Of a stretch of DNA of 64,000 bases, positions 15,864 through 23,992 are shown one piece after another. The translations under genes and the position numbers were made by a program. The DNA comes from Ethanoligenens harbinense YUAN-3. GTDB lineage: Bacteria; Bacillota; Clostridia; Oscillospirales; Ethanoligenentaceae. The notes below the pieces were generated by a model, which did not search any database, was not told the origin of the DNA, and saw only the letters and a program-made list of their open reading frames with translations. Numbering within the stretch: position 1 is the stretch's first letter; each line of letters opens with the position of its first letter. Location of the stretch: positions 2,077,310-2,141,309 of the forward strand of contig NC_014828.1 in assembly GCF_000178115.2 (NCBI RefSeq), given 5' to 3'.

Positions 15864-15974
15864 AAACGCGCAGATTTTCTCATTAATATGCGAAATTTCG
15901 ATGTAGCAACATCGGGGTCGATTCCCCCGAAGGAGGCGGTTCCCGTTATGACGTAGCTACTTGCTTTTAGGCAT
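15864..15974. other. Probable right end of the integrative element
   Basis: About 110 bases separate the last recombinase from the tRNA terminator. They contain two small hairpins, GATGT-AGCA-ACATC (about 15899-15912) and CGGGG-TCGATTC-CCCCG (about 15912-15930), and GTAGCTAC. This is where an attR site should lie, because the host tRNA gene and its terminator to the right are intact. No duplicate of this sequence was found by eye inside the window. Confidence 0.4.
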
Positions 15975-16007
15975 AAAAAATCCAGCAACCCGCATGGGCG
16001 CTGGATT
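15975..16007 (-). terminator. Terminator of the tRNA-Ala gene
   Basis: Read on the minus strand, AAATCCAGC pairs with GCTGGATTT, followed by a T-run (TTTTTATG). It starts 5 bases after the tRNA 3' end. Confidence 0.85.
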
Positions 16008-16011
16008 TATG

Positions 16012-16087
16012 TGGTGGAGATGAGGAGGATCGAACTCCTGACCTTACGGATGCGAACCGTACGCTCTCCCAGCTGAGCTACACCCCC
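16012..16087 (-). tRNA. tRNA-Ala (anticodon CGC)
   Basis: A 76-base cloverleaf including encoded CCA. The acceptor stem is GGGGGTG/CATCTCC with a G3-U70 pair, the identity mark of alanine tRNA. The D arm is GCTCAGCTGGGAGAGC, the anticodon stem-loop TACGG-TTCGCAT-CCGTA gives anticodon CGC for GCG codons, and the T arm is AGGAG-TTCGATC-CTCCT. A terminator follows immediately. It marks the border between the accessory region on the left and the core genome on the right. Confidence 0.95.
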
Positions 16088-16153
16088 ACGTATGTATGGA
16101 TATGCATCTGGGTCGCTATGAAGTTTTGAGGACAGGCTCATGGGACGAAAACT

Positions 16154-16188
16154 GAACCGTTTGCGCTCCCATCTGAGCCACACCCCAT
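16154..16188 (-). pseudogene. Degenerate 5' half of a tRNA-Ala-like sequence
   Basis: On the minus strand GGGGTGTGGCTCAGATGGGA continues to GCGCAAACGGTTC and matches the 5' half of the neighbouring tRNA-Ala at most positions, keeping the D arm GCTCAGATGGGAGC. After the anticodon 5' stem the similarity stops and no 3' half can be folded. It lies 66 bases upstream (minus-strand sense) of the real tRNA. It looks like a remnant of a duplicated tRNA or of an old integration event. Confidence 0.6.
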
Positions 16189-16327
16189 AAGTGTCTTGAA
16201 AGGGGACGTGTAACAGGCAACCCCTTCAAAAGACCGCTTTACTATTCTACACGCATAAAGTACTTTTGTCAAGCATTTTTCAGAACAAATTAAATAGAAA
16301 CTCCCATACAGAACATTATGCATAAAT

Positions 16328-16358
16328 AAAAGGCAAAGGCCTGCGGCCTTTGCCTTTT
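16328..16358 (-). terminator. Terminator of the NlpC/P60 gene
   Basis: The arms AAAAGGCAAAGGCC (16328-16341) and GGCCTTTGCCTTTT (16345-16358) form a 14-bp stem with a 3-base loop and provide a T-run on either strand. It lies 34 bases after the stop codon. Confidence 0.9.
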
Positions 16359-16391
16359 GCAATACCATCTACCGGTTTAGAGTGCTTACAA

Positions 16392-17588
16392 TCAGTTCAG
16401 AATCCGCCGCGCACAATCAAACTTGGACGCCCAATAACCGGAATTGATGTTATCAGTCACCACACCGACACCCGGTTTCTCGGCATTGACCATTTGTCCA
16501 CCGCCGACATAGATGCCCACATGGTCAATTGAGCCGCCGCTTACATGAAAGAAGACCAAGTCACCCGGCTGAAGCGCGCTTTTAGAAACAGCCGTGCCAT
16601 AACCAGCCTGTCCGGCCGCGGAATGCGGCAGACCAATATGAGCCGCATGCTGGTAAACATACATGACCAGACCGGAGCAGTCAAAACTGGTCGGACCGGC
16701 TGCATTCATTACATAGGAGCAACCGACAAACTGCTCGGCATACGAAACCAGCGCGGTAGCGTTGCCCAAAGCGGCCCCGGTCAGCTGCATTGTGTTGCTC
16801 GCCGTAGCCGTTGCGGTCAGTTGGGTCGCAGCCGCCTGTGCTGCAACCGCCGCGTTGATCTGGTCATTCGTCTGGGAAGCCTGCGCGTTCAAAGAATTGG
16901 CCTGCTGCTGCAGACTTTGCGAGCCTGCCTGCACCTGAGCCACAACCTGCGCCTGCTGTGCCAGTTGGGCGTTCAGAATGTCCTGCTTGGCGGCCGCCGC
17001 CCCCTGCACCTGCAACAGACTCTGCTTGGACTGATCCAGCGCCGTACGGTCGGCTTTCAGCTGGCTTTCATCCTGCTTCAGGCTCTGGATGATCTCGTTG
17101 TCGTGATCGGAAACCGCACGTACCACCGCCACACGTGTCAGGAAATCGCTGATGTCGTTTGAATTGAGCAGTACGGTCAGGAACGTATCGTCTCCGGACA
17201 TATACAGAGCACGCAAACGTTGCTTGAGCAATTCGGTATTCTGCTGGACACGCTGCTCGGTCGTCTGGATCTCATCTTCCTTGTTTGCAATCTGTGCGTT
17301 TACATTTTCGATCTGCTGTCTCAAAACAGCAAGCTGCCCTTGAATGATGGAAACCTCCTGATTGAGCGCCGCCTGTTTCGCTTTTTCGGTCTTCAGCTGA
17401 CTACTCTGCGCGTTCAGCTTGCCCTGCACCTGCTGGAGTTGCTGCTGCAGGGAAGCATATTGCTGCTTCCAATCGGAAATACTATCTGCCGAGGCTTGGA
17501 ACGGCACCAGCAGCATGCCTGCAGACAGAACGACCGTGCCGGCCAATATACGTAAATTCCATCGTTGTTTTTTCTCTGGTAAGTACAC
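16392..17588 (-). CDS. Secreted NlpC/P60 peptidoglycan hydrolase with coiled coil (CwlO/PcsB-like)
   Basis: 398 residues from a GTG 8 bases after GGGGGAG. A signal peptide is clear (basic start, hydrophobic LAGTVVLSAGMLLVPF, cleavage near QASA-DS at about 34). Residues about 38-270 form a long Gln/Ala-rich coiled coil. The last 120 residues are an NlpC/P60 domain with catalytic Cys in TSFDCSGLVMYVYQ, His in SIDHVGIYVGGG and a further polar residue in MVNAEKPG. Such enzymes cut D-Glu-diaminopimelate or similar peptide links and are held inactive by the coiled coil until activated, often by FtsEX. A WalR-like direct repeat lies just downstream of the predicted start point. The gene stands alone between its own terminator and that of nadE. 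Confidence 0.92.
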   Translation of the reverse strand: MYLPEKKQRWNLRILAGTVVLSAGMLLVPFQASADSISDWKQQYASLQQQLQQVQGKLNAQSSQLKTEKAKQAALNQEVSIIQGQLAVLRQQIENVNAQIANKEDEIQTTEQRVQQNTELLKQRLRALYMSGDDTFLTVLLNSNDISDFLTRVAVVRAVSDHDNEIIQSLKQDESQLKADRTALDQSKQSLLQVQGAAAAKQDILNAQLAQQAQVVAQVQAGSQSLQQQANSLNAQASQTNDQINAAVAAQAAATQLTATATASNTMQLTGAALGNATALVSYAEQFVGCSYVMNAAGPTSFDCSGLVMYVYQHAAHIGLPHSAAGQAGYGTAVSKSALQPGDLVFFHVSGGSIDHVGIYVGGGQMVNAEKPGVGVVTDNINSGYWASKFDCARRILN

Positions 17589-17730
17589 TGTTCAATCTCC
17601 CCCGCATGCATATCGGATCTCTTTCTAGACGTACTTTTTCGTTTCAACGTGGCGCTTTGCTCGATTACCCAAAGGATGAATGCCGTTGCCCACGCAAGCG
17701 CGCAGACAGGTAACGGTCTTTTTATGCTTT

Positions 17731-17747
17731 TGTAACTAAAATGTAAC
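17731..17747. promoter_or_regulatory. WalR-like box TGTAAC-N5-TGTAAC
   Basis: TGTAAC (17731-17736), five bases, TGTAAC (17742-17747) fits the WalR consensus TGTWAH-N5-TGTWAH exactly. It is read on the plus strand, opposite to the hydrolase gene, and lies just downstream of its predicted start point, a position that suggests repression. Cell-wall hydrolases of this type are classic WalR targets. Confidence 0.6.
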
Positions 17748-17758
17748 AACTGCTTATC

Positions 17759-17764
17759 ATTATA
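17759..17764 (-). promoter_or_regulatory. -10 element (TATAAT) of the NlpC/P60 gene
   Basis: On the minus strand TATAAT is preceded by TTTGCA at 16 bp (or TTGCAA at 15 bp). This gives a start near 17752 and a 5' leader of about 165 bases. Confidence 0.6.
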
Positions 17765-17893
17765 ACACATCCCATGCATTTGCAAAAGGGAAAATCCCTG
17801 TTTATACGAAAAACATCGCAATATTTTTTGATTTTTTTTGTATAATTTGTATAGCTGTCGTAGAGCGCGTTTCCCAAAAGTACAAAAACAAGA

Positions 17894-17932
17894 CCCAAAG
17901 GCGCTTTTTACGACCGACAAAGCGCCTTTGGG
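17894..17932 (-). terminator. Terminator of nadE
   Basis: The arms CCCAAAGGCGCTTT (17894-17907) and AAAGCGCCTTTGGG (17919-17932) form a 14-bp stem. On the minus strand it is followed by TCTTGTTTTTG. It lies 50 bases beyond the nadE stop. Nothing gene-like is seen elsewhere in 17589-17981 apart from the NlpC/P60 promoter. Confidence 0.85.
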
Positions 17933-17981
17933 CAAACCGACTTTACGGGTTGTTATCAAATTGTGACCGATTTGTCATGCG

Positions 17982-19916
17982 TCAAACGGCGGGTCCCGGC
18001 GCATCCGCACCGGCATTTTCCAGTCTATTGAGCCACGCGCGTGCAACGGCATCGCTCGGCATGCGCCAATCACCGCGGGGCGAGAGCGCCACGCTGCCCA
18101 CTTTGGGCCCGTCCGGCAGGCAGGAGCGCTTGAATTGTGCAGCAAAAAAGCGGCGCAGGAAATCCGCCAGACGCTGCCGGATTTCCGTTTCCTCGTAAGC
18201 ATCCGCAAACGCAAGGAAAGCCAGCCGCAAGATCTTTTCGGGCGAAAATCCGAAACGGAGAAAATAATACAGAAAGAAATCATGCAGTTCATACGGGCCG
18301 AGAATCTGCTCCGTTTTCTGCGGGATATCCCCATCTTTGGCGGGCAGCAACTCCGGGCTGACCGGCGTATCGAGGATGTCGTAGAGCGTATCGCGCAGCA
18401 GCGTGTTCTCCGCGTTCTCATCGGCTACATACCGGATGAGGTGCCGCACCAGCGTTTTCGGCACGCCCGCATTGACGCCGTACATGCTCATGTGGTCGCC
18501 GTTGTAGGTGGTGAACCCGAGCGCCAGTTCCGACATATCGCCCGTGCCCACCACGATGCCGCCTTCCATATTGGAAACATCCATAGCGATCTGCATCCGT
18601 TCGCGCGCCTGCGCGTTTTCAAAGGCGGTGTCCGGCGAACCGTCATGGCCGATGTCCGCCAGATGCCCCTCCACAGCTCCGGAAATGGGGATGACTTTCA
18701 GCGTGGCGCCGATGCTCCGGCACAGCGCGTCCGCATTGCCGCGCGTGCGGCCGGAGGTACCCGGCCCCGGCATGGTGATGGCCGTGATGGCGCAGGACAG
18801 CCCTGCGTTCTCGATCGCCCGGTGCGCCACCAACAGAGCCAGCGTGGAATCCAGTCCGCCCGATACCGCTACCACAGCGGTTTTGGCCCGTGTGTGCGCC
18901 AGCCGCTTGGCCAGCCCGGCGGTCTGGATATCCAGCACCTCTTTGCAGCGCTCGCGGTAGCGTTCGCCTTCGGGCGGCACGAACGGATGCCGGCCCACCA
19001 GCCGCAGGAGCGGCGCATACCGCACCGGTGTGAGCCGGAACGGCACCCGCCGGCAGCCGCCCGCTTCGCCCTCCGCGCCAAACGAGGTGGTGCGGCGACG
19101 TTCCTCGGCCAGCAGCTGCATGTCCAGATCAGCGGCGAGCATACCTTCTCCTCCCTCGCGTTCTTCGAGGATGCGCCCGTTTTCCGCCACGATGAGATGC
19201 CCGCTGAACACCAGGTCGGTGGAGGACTCGCCCTCGCCGCTGCCGGCATACAGATACCCGCTGATGCACCGCCCGGACTGTGTGCCCACGATGCCGCGCA
19301 GGTAGGCCGCCTTGCCCGCCACCTGCGTGCTGGCCGAGAGATTGGCGATCACCGTGGCGCCCGCCAGTGCCAACCGGCAGGATGGCGGCACCGGAACCCA
19401 CACGTCCTCGCAGATTTCCACGCCGAACACGAAATCCGGCAGGTTTTCACACGCAAACAGCAGGTCGGTGCCAAACGGTGCCTCCTGCCCCGCCAGTGTG
19501 ACGGTGCCGCCTGCGCGCACGCCGGATGTGAAATGACGCTGCTCGTAAAATTCCGCATAATTGGGCAGATAGGTTTTGGGCACGACCCCGAGCAGGCGGC
19601 CGCGGTGCAGCACGGCCGCGCAGTTGTACAGCTTGGTTCGGCGCACCGGCAGCCCCACCACCATCACCGCGTCGAAACCCCGGCTTTCCTTCAGAAGTGT
19701 TTCCAGCGCCGATTCCGCCGCGTCCAGCAGCGTCTGGTGCAGGAAAAGATCGCCGCAGGTATAGCCCGTGAGACAAAGCTCGGGGAAAACGACCAGGCCC
19801 GCTTGTTTTCCCTCCGCCTGCTCCATCCACCGGCCGATCACACGCGCGTTCTCCGCGCAATCCGCCACCGTAATGCGCGGAGAAACTACTGCGGCTCGAA
19901 TATATCCGTCTTTCAT
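17982..19916 (-). CDS. nadE: Glutamine-dependent NAD(+) synthetase
   Basis: 644 residues from the ATG at 19916 (AGGGGCG upstream); an in-frame TTG lies 21 bases earlier. The N-terminal nitrilase-type glutaminase (about 5-270) shows catalytic Glu in VVFPELCLTGYTCGD, Lys in VPKTYLPNYAEFYEQRHF and Cys in FGVEICEDVWVP. The C-terminal synthetase (about 330-640) carries the ATP-binding loop AVSGGLDSTLALLVAHRA and ITMPGPGTSGRTRGNA. The enzyme converts deamido-NAD to NAD with ammonia from glutamine in the cytoplasm. The length is normal for the two-domain form. It is a single-gene unit with its own terminator. Confidence 0.96.
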   Translation of the reverse strand: MKDGYIRAAVVSPRITVADCAENARVIGRWMEQAEGKQAGLVVFPELCLTGYTCGDLFLHQTLLDAAESALETLLKESRGFDAVMVVGLPVRRTKLYNCAAVLHRGRLLGVVPKTYLPNYAEFYEQRHFTSGVRAGGTVTLAGQEAPFGTDLLFACENLPDFVFGVEICEDVWVPVPPSCRLALAGATVIANLSASTQVAGKAAYLRGIVGTQSGRCISGYLYAGSGEGESSTDLVFSGHLIVAENGRILEEREGGEGMLAADLDMQLLAEERRRTTSFGAEGEAGGCRRVPFRLTPVRYAPLLRLVGRHPFVPPEGERYRERCKEVLDIQTAGLAKRLAHTRAKTAVVAVSGGLDSTLALLVAHRAIENAGLSCAITAITMPGPGTSGRTRGNADALCRSIGATLKVIPISGAVEGHLADIGHDGSPDTAFENAQARERMQIAMDVSNMEGGIVVGTGDMSELALGFTTYNGDHMSMYGVNAGVPKTLVRHLIRYVADENAENTLLRDTLYDILDTPVSPELLPAKDGDIPQKTEQILGPYELHDFFLYYFLRFGFSPEKILRLAFLAFADAYEETEIRQRLADFLRRFFAAQFKRSCLPDGPKVGSVALSPRGDWRMPSDAVARAWLNRLENAGADAPGPAV

Positions 19917-20047
19917 TGAAACGCCCCTATCCGGCAAAGCACCGTTTTCTGTATCCGTTGATTGTTCTTGCGCAGTCTGTCATACATAGTACTATTGTAA
20001 AAGCCTGCGCGCAAAAGTCAATCGCTTTTTCCGCAGAACCTCATATT

Positions 20048-20076
20048 TTGCGCATTCCCCGCAAACATGCTATAAT
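20048..20076 (+). promoter_or_regulatory. Sigma-A promoter of the acyltransferase-like gene
   Basis: TTGCGC (20048-20053), a 17-bp spacer and TATAAT (20071-20076), about 100 bases ahead of the start codon. Confidence 0.7.
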
Positions 20077-20175
20077 GAAAAAACTTGCTGTTGCTTTTTG
20101 CGCGGACGCGTACGCGGTGAACCGCAAACGCGCCGCGCGGGCATGAACGTTCACATCCATACAGGCAGGTGCTGC

Positions 20176-20934
20176 ATGGAACTCATCGTTAAAAAACACG
20201 CCCGCATTGATCTGCTGGACGCGGTGCGCGGCGTTGCCATCCTGGCCATGGTCTTTTACCATGCGCTGTTCGACCTCACTGCCATTTTCGGCGTGCGCAT
20301 TCCCCTGTTCGCCTGGCTGACGCCGCTGGAACCGCCGTTTGCGGGCGCGTTCATCCTGCTGGCCGGCTTGTCCTGCCGCTTTTCACACAACAATGTGCGG
20401 CGGGCGCTGCGTGTGCTGGCCATCGCCGCGGCCGTGACCATCGGCACGGTGCTGTTTCTGCCGGATGAAGCCATCTGGTTCGGCATCCTGCATTTCATGG
20501 GCGTCGCCATCCTGCTCTATATCCCCTGCCGCCCGCTGCTGGACCGGACACCCATGGCCGTCTCGCTGACGGTGCTGGGGGCGCTGTTCGTGCTGACGTA
20601 CACCCTGCCGTCCTCCGGCCTGCTCGGCATCCCCGGCCTGTTCGGCTTCGTGCTGCCGACAGACTGGTTTTCCACACCGTATCTGTTCTGGCTGGGGCTG
20701 CCCGACCCGTCGTTCGCGTCCGCCGATTATTTTCCGCTGCTGCCGTGGCTGTTTCTGTTCCTCATCGGCGCGGTGCTGGGCACTCCGGTGAAAGAACGGC
20801 GCCTGCCGGAGTGGTTTTACACCGCGCGCATGCCGGTGCTGGCCGCTGCGGGGCGGAACACGCTGCTGATCTACGCGTTGCACCAGCCCGTCCTGTACGG
20901 CGTGATGTACCTGATCTTTTCCATTATAAAGTAA
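20176..20934 (+). CDS. Polytopic membrane protein, DUF1624/heparan-alpha-glucosaminide acetyltransferase-like
   Basis: 252 residues from the ATG at 20176 (GGCAGGTG upstream); the frame is open further upstream but without a better site. The start RIDLLDAVRGVAILAMVFYHALFDLTAIFG is the signature of bacterial DUF1624 proteins, distant relatives of lysosomal acetyl-CoA:glucosaminide acetyltransferase; His43-like and Asp residues in this block are conserved. About seven transmembrane segments are visible, ending with LLIYALHQPVLYGVMYLIF. It probably transfers or exports an acyl group on a cell-envelope sugar; the exact substrate is unknown. It is followed 40 bases later by an amidohydrolase, so the two may be co-transcribed. 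Confidence 0.8.
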   Translation: MELIVKKHARIDLLDAVRGVAILAMVFYHALFDLTAIFGVRIPLFAWLTPLEPPFAGAFILLAGLSCRFSHNNVRRALRVLAIAAAVTIGTVLFLPDEAIWFGILHFMGVAILLYIPCRPLLDRTPMAVSLTVLGALFVLTYTLPSSGLLGIPGLFGFVLPTDWFSTPYLFWLGLPDPSFASADYFPLLPWLFLFLIGAVLGTPVKERRLPEWFYTARMPVLAAAGRNTLLIYALHQPVLYGVMYLIFSIIK

Positions 20935-20974
20935 TATTTCCACAGCGCCAAGACATCCCCAGGAGGCCCTTGTT

Positions 20975-21757
20975 ATGCAATTTTTCGATTTTCACACACA
21001 CATTTATCCCGAACACATTGCCGCGCGCTCGGTGGAGGGCATGCGCGCCCACTATCACCTCGCCGCAAGCGGCACCGGGCTGGTCGAAAATCTGCTCGCC
21101 TGTGCGGAGAAGGCCGGAGGCGGCTATCTGATGGCGCTTGCCGTCGCGTCCAAGCCCGGGCAGGTCGCCACCATCAACAAATGGCTCTCGCGGCATCTGT
21201 CGGACCGCCTGTTCGGTTTCGGCGGCCTGCACCCGCACTCCAAGCACCTGGAACAAGACGCGGAGCAGCTGCTGGCACTGGGGCTGCGCGGCATCAAGCT
21301 GCACCCGGATTATCAGCATGTGGCGGCGGACGACCCGTCGATGGACGCCGTCTACGACCTGGCGGTACAGCATCATCTGCCGGTGCTCATCCATGCGGGC
21401 GACGTGCGTACCCCCTATTCCTCCCCGGTGCGCATCGCGCATGTGCTGGAGCGCTTTCCGCAGATGACGGTGATCGTCCCGCACCTGGGCGGATACTCCG
21501 AATGGGACGAGGCCGAGCGGCACATCATCGGCAAAAACTGTTACATCGACACTTCCAGCTCCCTTTGGGCCCTGCCGCCCGAAAAAGCGGCGGAACTCAT
21601 CCGCAAACACGGCGTGGAGCGTGTCCTGTTCGGCACCGACTACCCCCTCACCACCCAGGCGGAGGAACTGGAACGTTTTGACCGTCTGGGTTTCACCGAG
21701 GAAGAACGGCGCCTCATCCTGCTCGAAAACGCAAAGCGCTTTCTGGGTCTATCCTAA
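20975..21757 (+). CDS. Amidohydrolase-family metal-dependent hydrolase
   Basis: 260 residues, ATG after CAGGAGG. TIM-barrel amidohydrolase (Amidohydro_2 type) motifs occur in order: metal-binding FDFHTHIYPE (residues about 4-13), FGGLHPHS, RGIKLHPDYQ, LPVLIHAGD (about 140-148), VIVPHLGGY (about 168-176) and the acidic metal ligand in VLFGTDYPL (about 218-226). These enzymes hydrolyse or decarboxylate small ring or amide substrates with one or two metal ions. The substrate is not predictable from the sequence. It ends with a strong terminator. Confidence 0.88.
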   Translation: MQFFDFHTHIYPEHIAARSVEGMRAHYHLAASGTGLVENLLACAEKAGGGYLMALAVASKPGQVATINKWLSRHLSDRLFGFGGLHPHSKHLEQDAEQLLALGLRGIKLHPDYQHVAADDPSMDAVYDLAVQHHLPVLIHAGDVRTPYSSPVRIAHVLERFPQMTVIVPHLGGYSEWDEAERHIIGKNCYIDTSSSLWALPPEKAAELIRKHGVERVLFGTDYPLTTQAEELERFDRLGFTEEERRLILLENAKRFLGLS

Positions 21758-21849
21758 CAGACTGCCTCCGATACGGATACTGCGGAATTGCAGGAAAACT
21801 CCGCAGTACCGCCGGCCGGAATCCTGTGCGGACGTGGCTTGAACAGCGA

Positions 21850-21893
21850 AAGACGGCGTCTCTTTTCCCATCCGGGATAAGAGGCGCCGTCTT
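21850..21893 (+). terminator. Terminator after the amidohydrolase gene
   Basis: The arms AAGACGGCGTCTCTT (21850-21864) and AAGAGGCGCCGTCTT (21879-21893) form a stem of about 15 bp with one G-U pair. A second hairpin, ACTGCGGA/TCCGCAGT (21779-21807), precedes it. It may also stop minus-strand transcription from the lipoprotein gene. Confidence 0.8.
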
Positions 21894-21913
21894 GCTGTAT
21901 GACGAATTCTGTA

Positions 21914-22444
21914 TTACGATGCGGTGAAATCGTGGATGGTGGCGGCCAGGTTCAGCCGGGGTATCTGTAGCGACTGCGGGCGGTTCTGTCCGTCCAGCAC
22001 CAGTGTGAACGGCCCCGCCGCCGACTGCCCTTTCAGCACCGTGCTGACGCCCTGATGCGCGGCGGAGCCGCTCTTGGCCGCCGTTTCAAACGCGCCGAGC
22101 AGCGCGCTGCACACCGAGGACTGCGGCACCGAAGCCGGGTCCAGCTTCGCCTGCATGGCGCCGAACCGCACGCTCATCCCATCCTTATTGGAAAGAAAGG
22201 AAAGTTGCGAAAGCTCGGCGGGCCGCACGAACTGCACCGTGCTGCCGCCGTCGGCCAGGCGGACGATGTCCACGGTGTAATCGTGCCCGCTGAGCGTAAC
22301 GTCCGCCGTACAGCTAAACGCACCCGACAAAGCCGAAGCCGCCTGTTTGCCAGCCGCCGCGTCTTTTGCGCGGCAGGACACAAACGCCGTGACAAACAAA
22401 AGCGCCGTGAGCACAAAGAGCAAAATCTCCACGGTTTTGCGCAT
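21914..22444 (-). CDS. Small putative lipoprotein of unknown function
   Basis: 176 residues. A hydrophobic N-terminus (VEILLFVLTALLFVTAF) ends in VSC at residue 24, a weak lipobox, so it is probably exported and lipid-anchored or single-pass. The mature part is rich in beta-prone segments (FSCTADVTLSGHDYTVDIVRLADGGSTVQFVRPAELS, GPFTLVLDGQNRPQSLQIPRLNLAATIHDF) that resemble the open beta-sheet of LolA-like or DUF-type sensor lipoproteins. No catalytic motif is seen. It follows the NAD(P)HX repair gene by 12 bases and is the last gene of that minus-strand operon. The fold call is a guess. Confidence 0.7.
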   Translation of the reverse strand: MRKTVEILLFVLTALLFVTAFVSCRAKDAAAGKQAASALSGAFSCTADVTLSGHDYTVDIVRLADGGSTVQFVRPAELSQLSFLSNKDGMSVRFGAMQAKLDPASVPQSSVCSALLGAFETAAKSGSAAHQGVSTVLKGQSAAGPFTLVLDGQNRPQSLQIPRLNLAATIHDFTAS

Positions 22445-22456
22445 GGAAAGACCCCT

Positions 22457-23992
22457 CTAACGCGACAGATCGCGGAATATTTGCGGGATCTCCGAAAACA
22501 GATCGGTGGGCAGCATGGCATATTGGGACTGCTTTTCCGCGCAGCGGTCGGCGGCAAGGCCGTGGATGTGCACAGCCGCGCAGGCCGCCAGGACCGGGTC
22601 GATACCTTGTGCGGCAAGGCCGGACGTCATGCCCGCCAGAATATCGCCGCTGCCGCCTTTGGCCAGCCCCGGATTGCCGGTGTTGTTTTGGAACAAACGG
22701 CCGTCCGCCGCCGCGATGAGCGTGCCCGCACCCTTGAGCACCAGCGTCACGCCGTTTTCGCGCGCGAAAGAGACGGCGCAGCCTTCCCTGTCCGCCTGCA
22801 CCTCCGCCGCCGTTTTGCCGCAAAGCCTGCCCATCTCGCCGGGATGCGGCGTGAGCACGAGGTCTGCCCGGGATGCCCGCAATACATCTATATGCCCCGC
22901 GCAGGCATTTATGCCGTCCGCGTCCAGCACCACGGTGCCCCGCAGGCGGAGCAGCAGTTCGCGCACCAGCGCGGCGGTCTCGCTCTCCGGCGAAAGGCCG
23001 CAGCCGATAAGTACGCAGCTGCATTTCTCCGCGAACGCGAGGACTTCATCCAGCGCGGCCAGCGACAGCCCGCCCGCAGCGGTCTGCGGCAGCGGAAGAA
23101 CCATCACTTCACTCATCCGCGCGGCCAGCACACCCCAGAGGACTTCCGGGACGCCCACCGTGACCAGCCCCGCCCCGCAGCGCGCCGCAGCCATGCCGGA
23201 CATATACGCCGCGCCGGGATAGCGCCTGCTTCCGCACAGACAAAGCAGATGCCCGTAGCTGCCCTTGTTGCTGTCCGCCGTGCGCACCGGCAGGGCGCGG
23301 TCGAGCAGGGCGCGGTCGAGCAACTCGGTGGCATCCCGCGGCAGGCCCTCGTCCGGGATACCGATCTCCGCCAGCAGCAGCCTGCCGCAGTGCACGGAGG
23401 CCGGGGCTTTCATCTGCCCCTGTTTTGCCGCCGCGAACGTGATGGTAGCCGCCGCGCATACGGCGTGCGCGGCCGTCTCGCCGGTATCCGCATTTGCACC
23501 GCTGGGCATATCCAGCGCAAAAATGGGCCGGCCGCTCGCATTCATGGCGTCAAACAGCTCTGCACACGCCCCTTCCACCTCACCGTGGAAACCGGTGCCG
23601 AACACCGCATCCACCAGCATGCTGCTGCCGGTGAACGCCCGGCCGTACTCCGCGGAATCTTCCGTGTACCGCAGAACCGTCACCCCTTTTGGCAGTTTCC
23701 GAAACATGGCGACGGCCTCCTCGGTACGCGGCTCCCCGGCGGCCAGCACCACGGTGACCGTATGGCCCGCTTCGTGCAACCGGCGCGCCACCACAAAACC
23801 GTCCCCGCCGTTGTTGCCCGCGCCGCAGACCACGGCGCACACGGTTTTCTGCGCGAACGCTTCCAATACAATTTCCGCTATGATGCCCGCAGCCGCCGTT
23901 CCCGCGTTTTCCATGAGCCGGAGGGCGGAGATGCCATGCTCGATGGCATAACACTCTGCGGCCTTCATCTGTGCGACGCTGATGATCTTCAT
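22457..23992 (-). CDS. nnr: Bifunctional NAD(P)H-hydrate epimerase / ADP-dependent dehydratase
   Basis: 511 residues with two fused domains. The N-terminal YjeF_N epimerase (about 1-210) has VVCGAGNNGGDGFVVARRLHEAGH and the DAVFGTGFHGEV motif with its catalytic Asp. The C-terminal ribokinase-like YjeF_C dehydratase (about 220-505) shows GRTDSNKGSYGHLLCLCGS-like start, LTPHPGEMGRL and the NTGNPGLAKGGSGDILAGM signature with the catalytic Asp. Together they repair hydrated NADH and NADPH, using ADP in many bacteria. The ATG overlaps the end of acpS by 4 bases. The fusion is the normal form in Firmicutes. Confidence 0.95.
   Translation of the reverse strand: MKIISVAQMKAAECYAIEHGISALRLMENAGTAAAGIIAEIVLEAFAQKTVCAVVCGAGNNGGDGFVVARRLHEAGHTVTVVLAAGEPRTEEAVAMFRKLPKGVTVLRYTEDSAEYGRAFTGSSMLVDAVFGTGFHGEVEGACAELFDAMNASGRPIFALDMPSGANADTGETAAHAVCAAATITFAAAKQGQMKAPASVHCGRLLLAEIGIPDEGLPRDATELLDRALLDRALPVRTADSNKGSYGHLLCLCGSRRYPGAAYMSGMAAARCGAGLVTVGVPEVLWGVLAARMSEVMVLPLPQTAAGGLSLAALDEVLAFAEKCSCVLIGCGLSPESETAALVRELLLRLRGTVVLDADGINACAGHIDVLRASRADLVLTPHPGEMGRLCGKTAAEVQADREGCAVSFARENGVTLVLKGAGTLIAAADGRLFQNNTGNPGLAKGGSGDILAGMTSGLAAQGIDPVLAACAAVHIHGLAADRCAEKQSQYAMLPTDLFSEIPQIFRDLSR

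Noticed and set aside
15899-15930. T-arm-like CGGGGTCGATTCCCCCG as a second tRNA
   Set aside because: No acceptor, D or anticodon arms can be formed around it; it is better described as a hairpin at the element end.
18135-19919. A 594-codon plus-strand frame inside nadE
   Set aside because: It is antisense to a fully conserved NAD synthetase; the product is His/Arg/Ala-rich as expected of a G+C-rich shadow frame.
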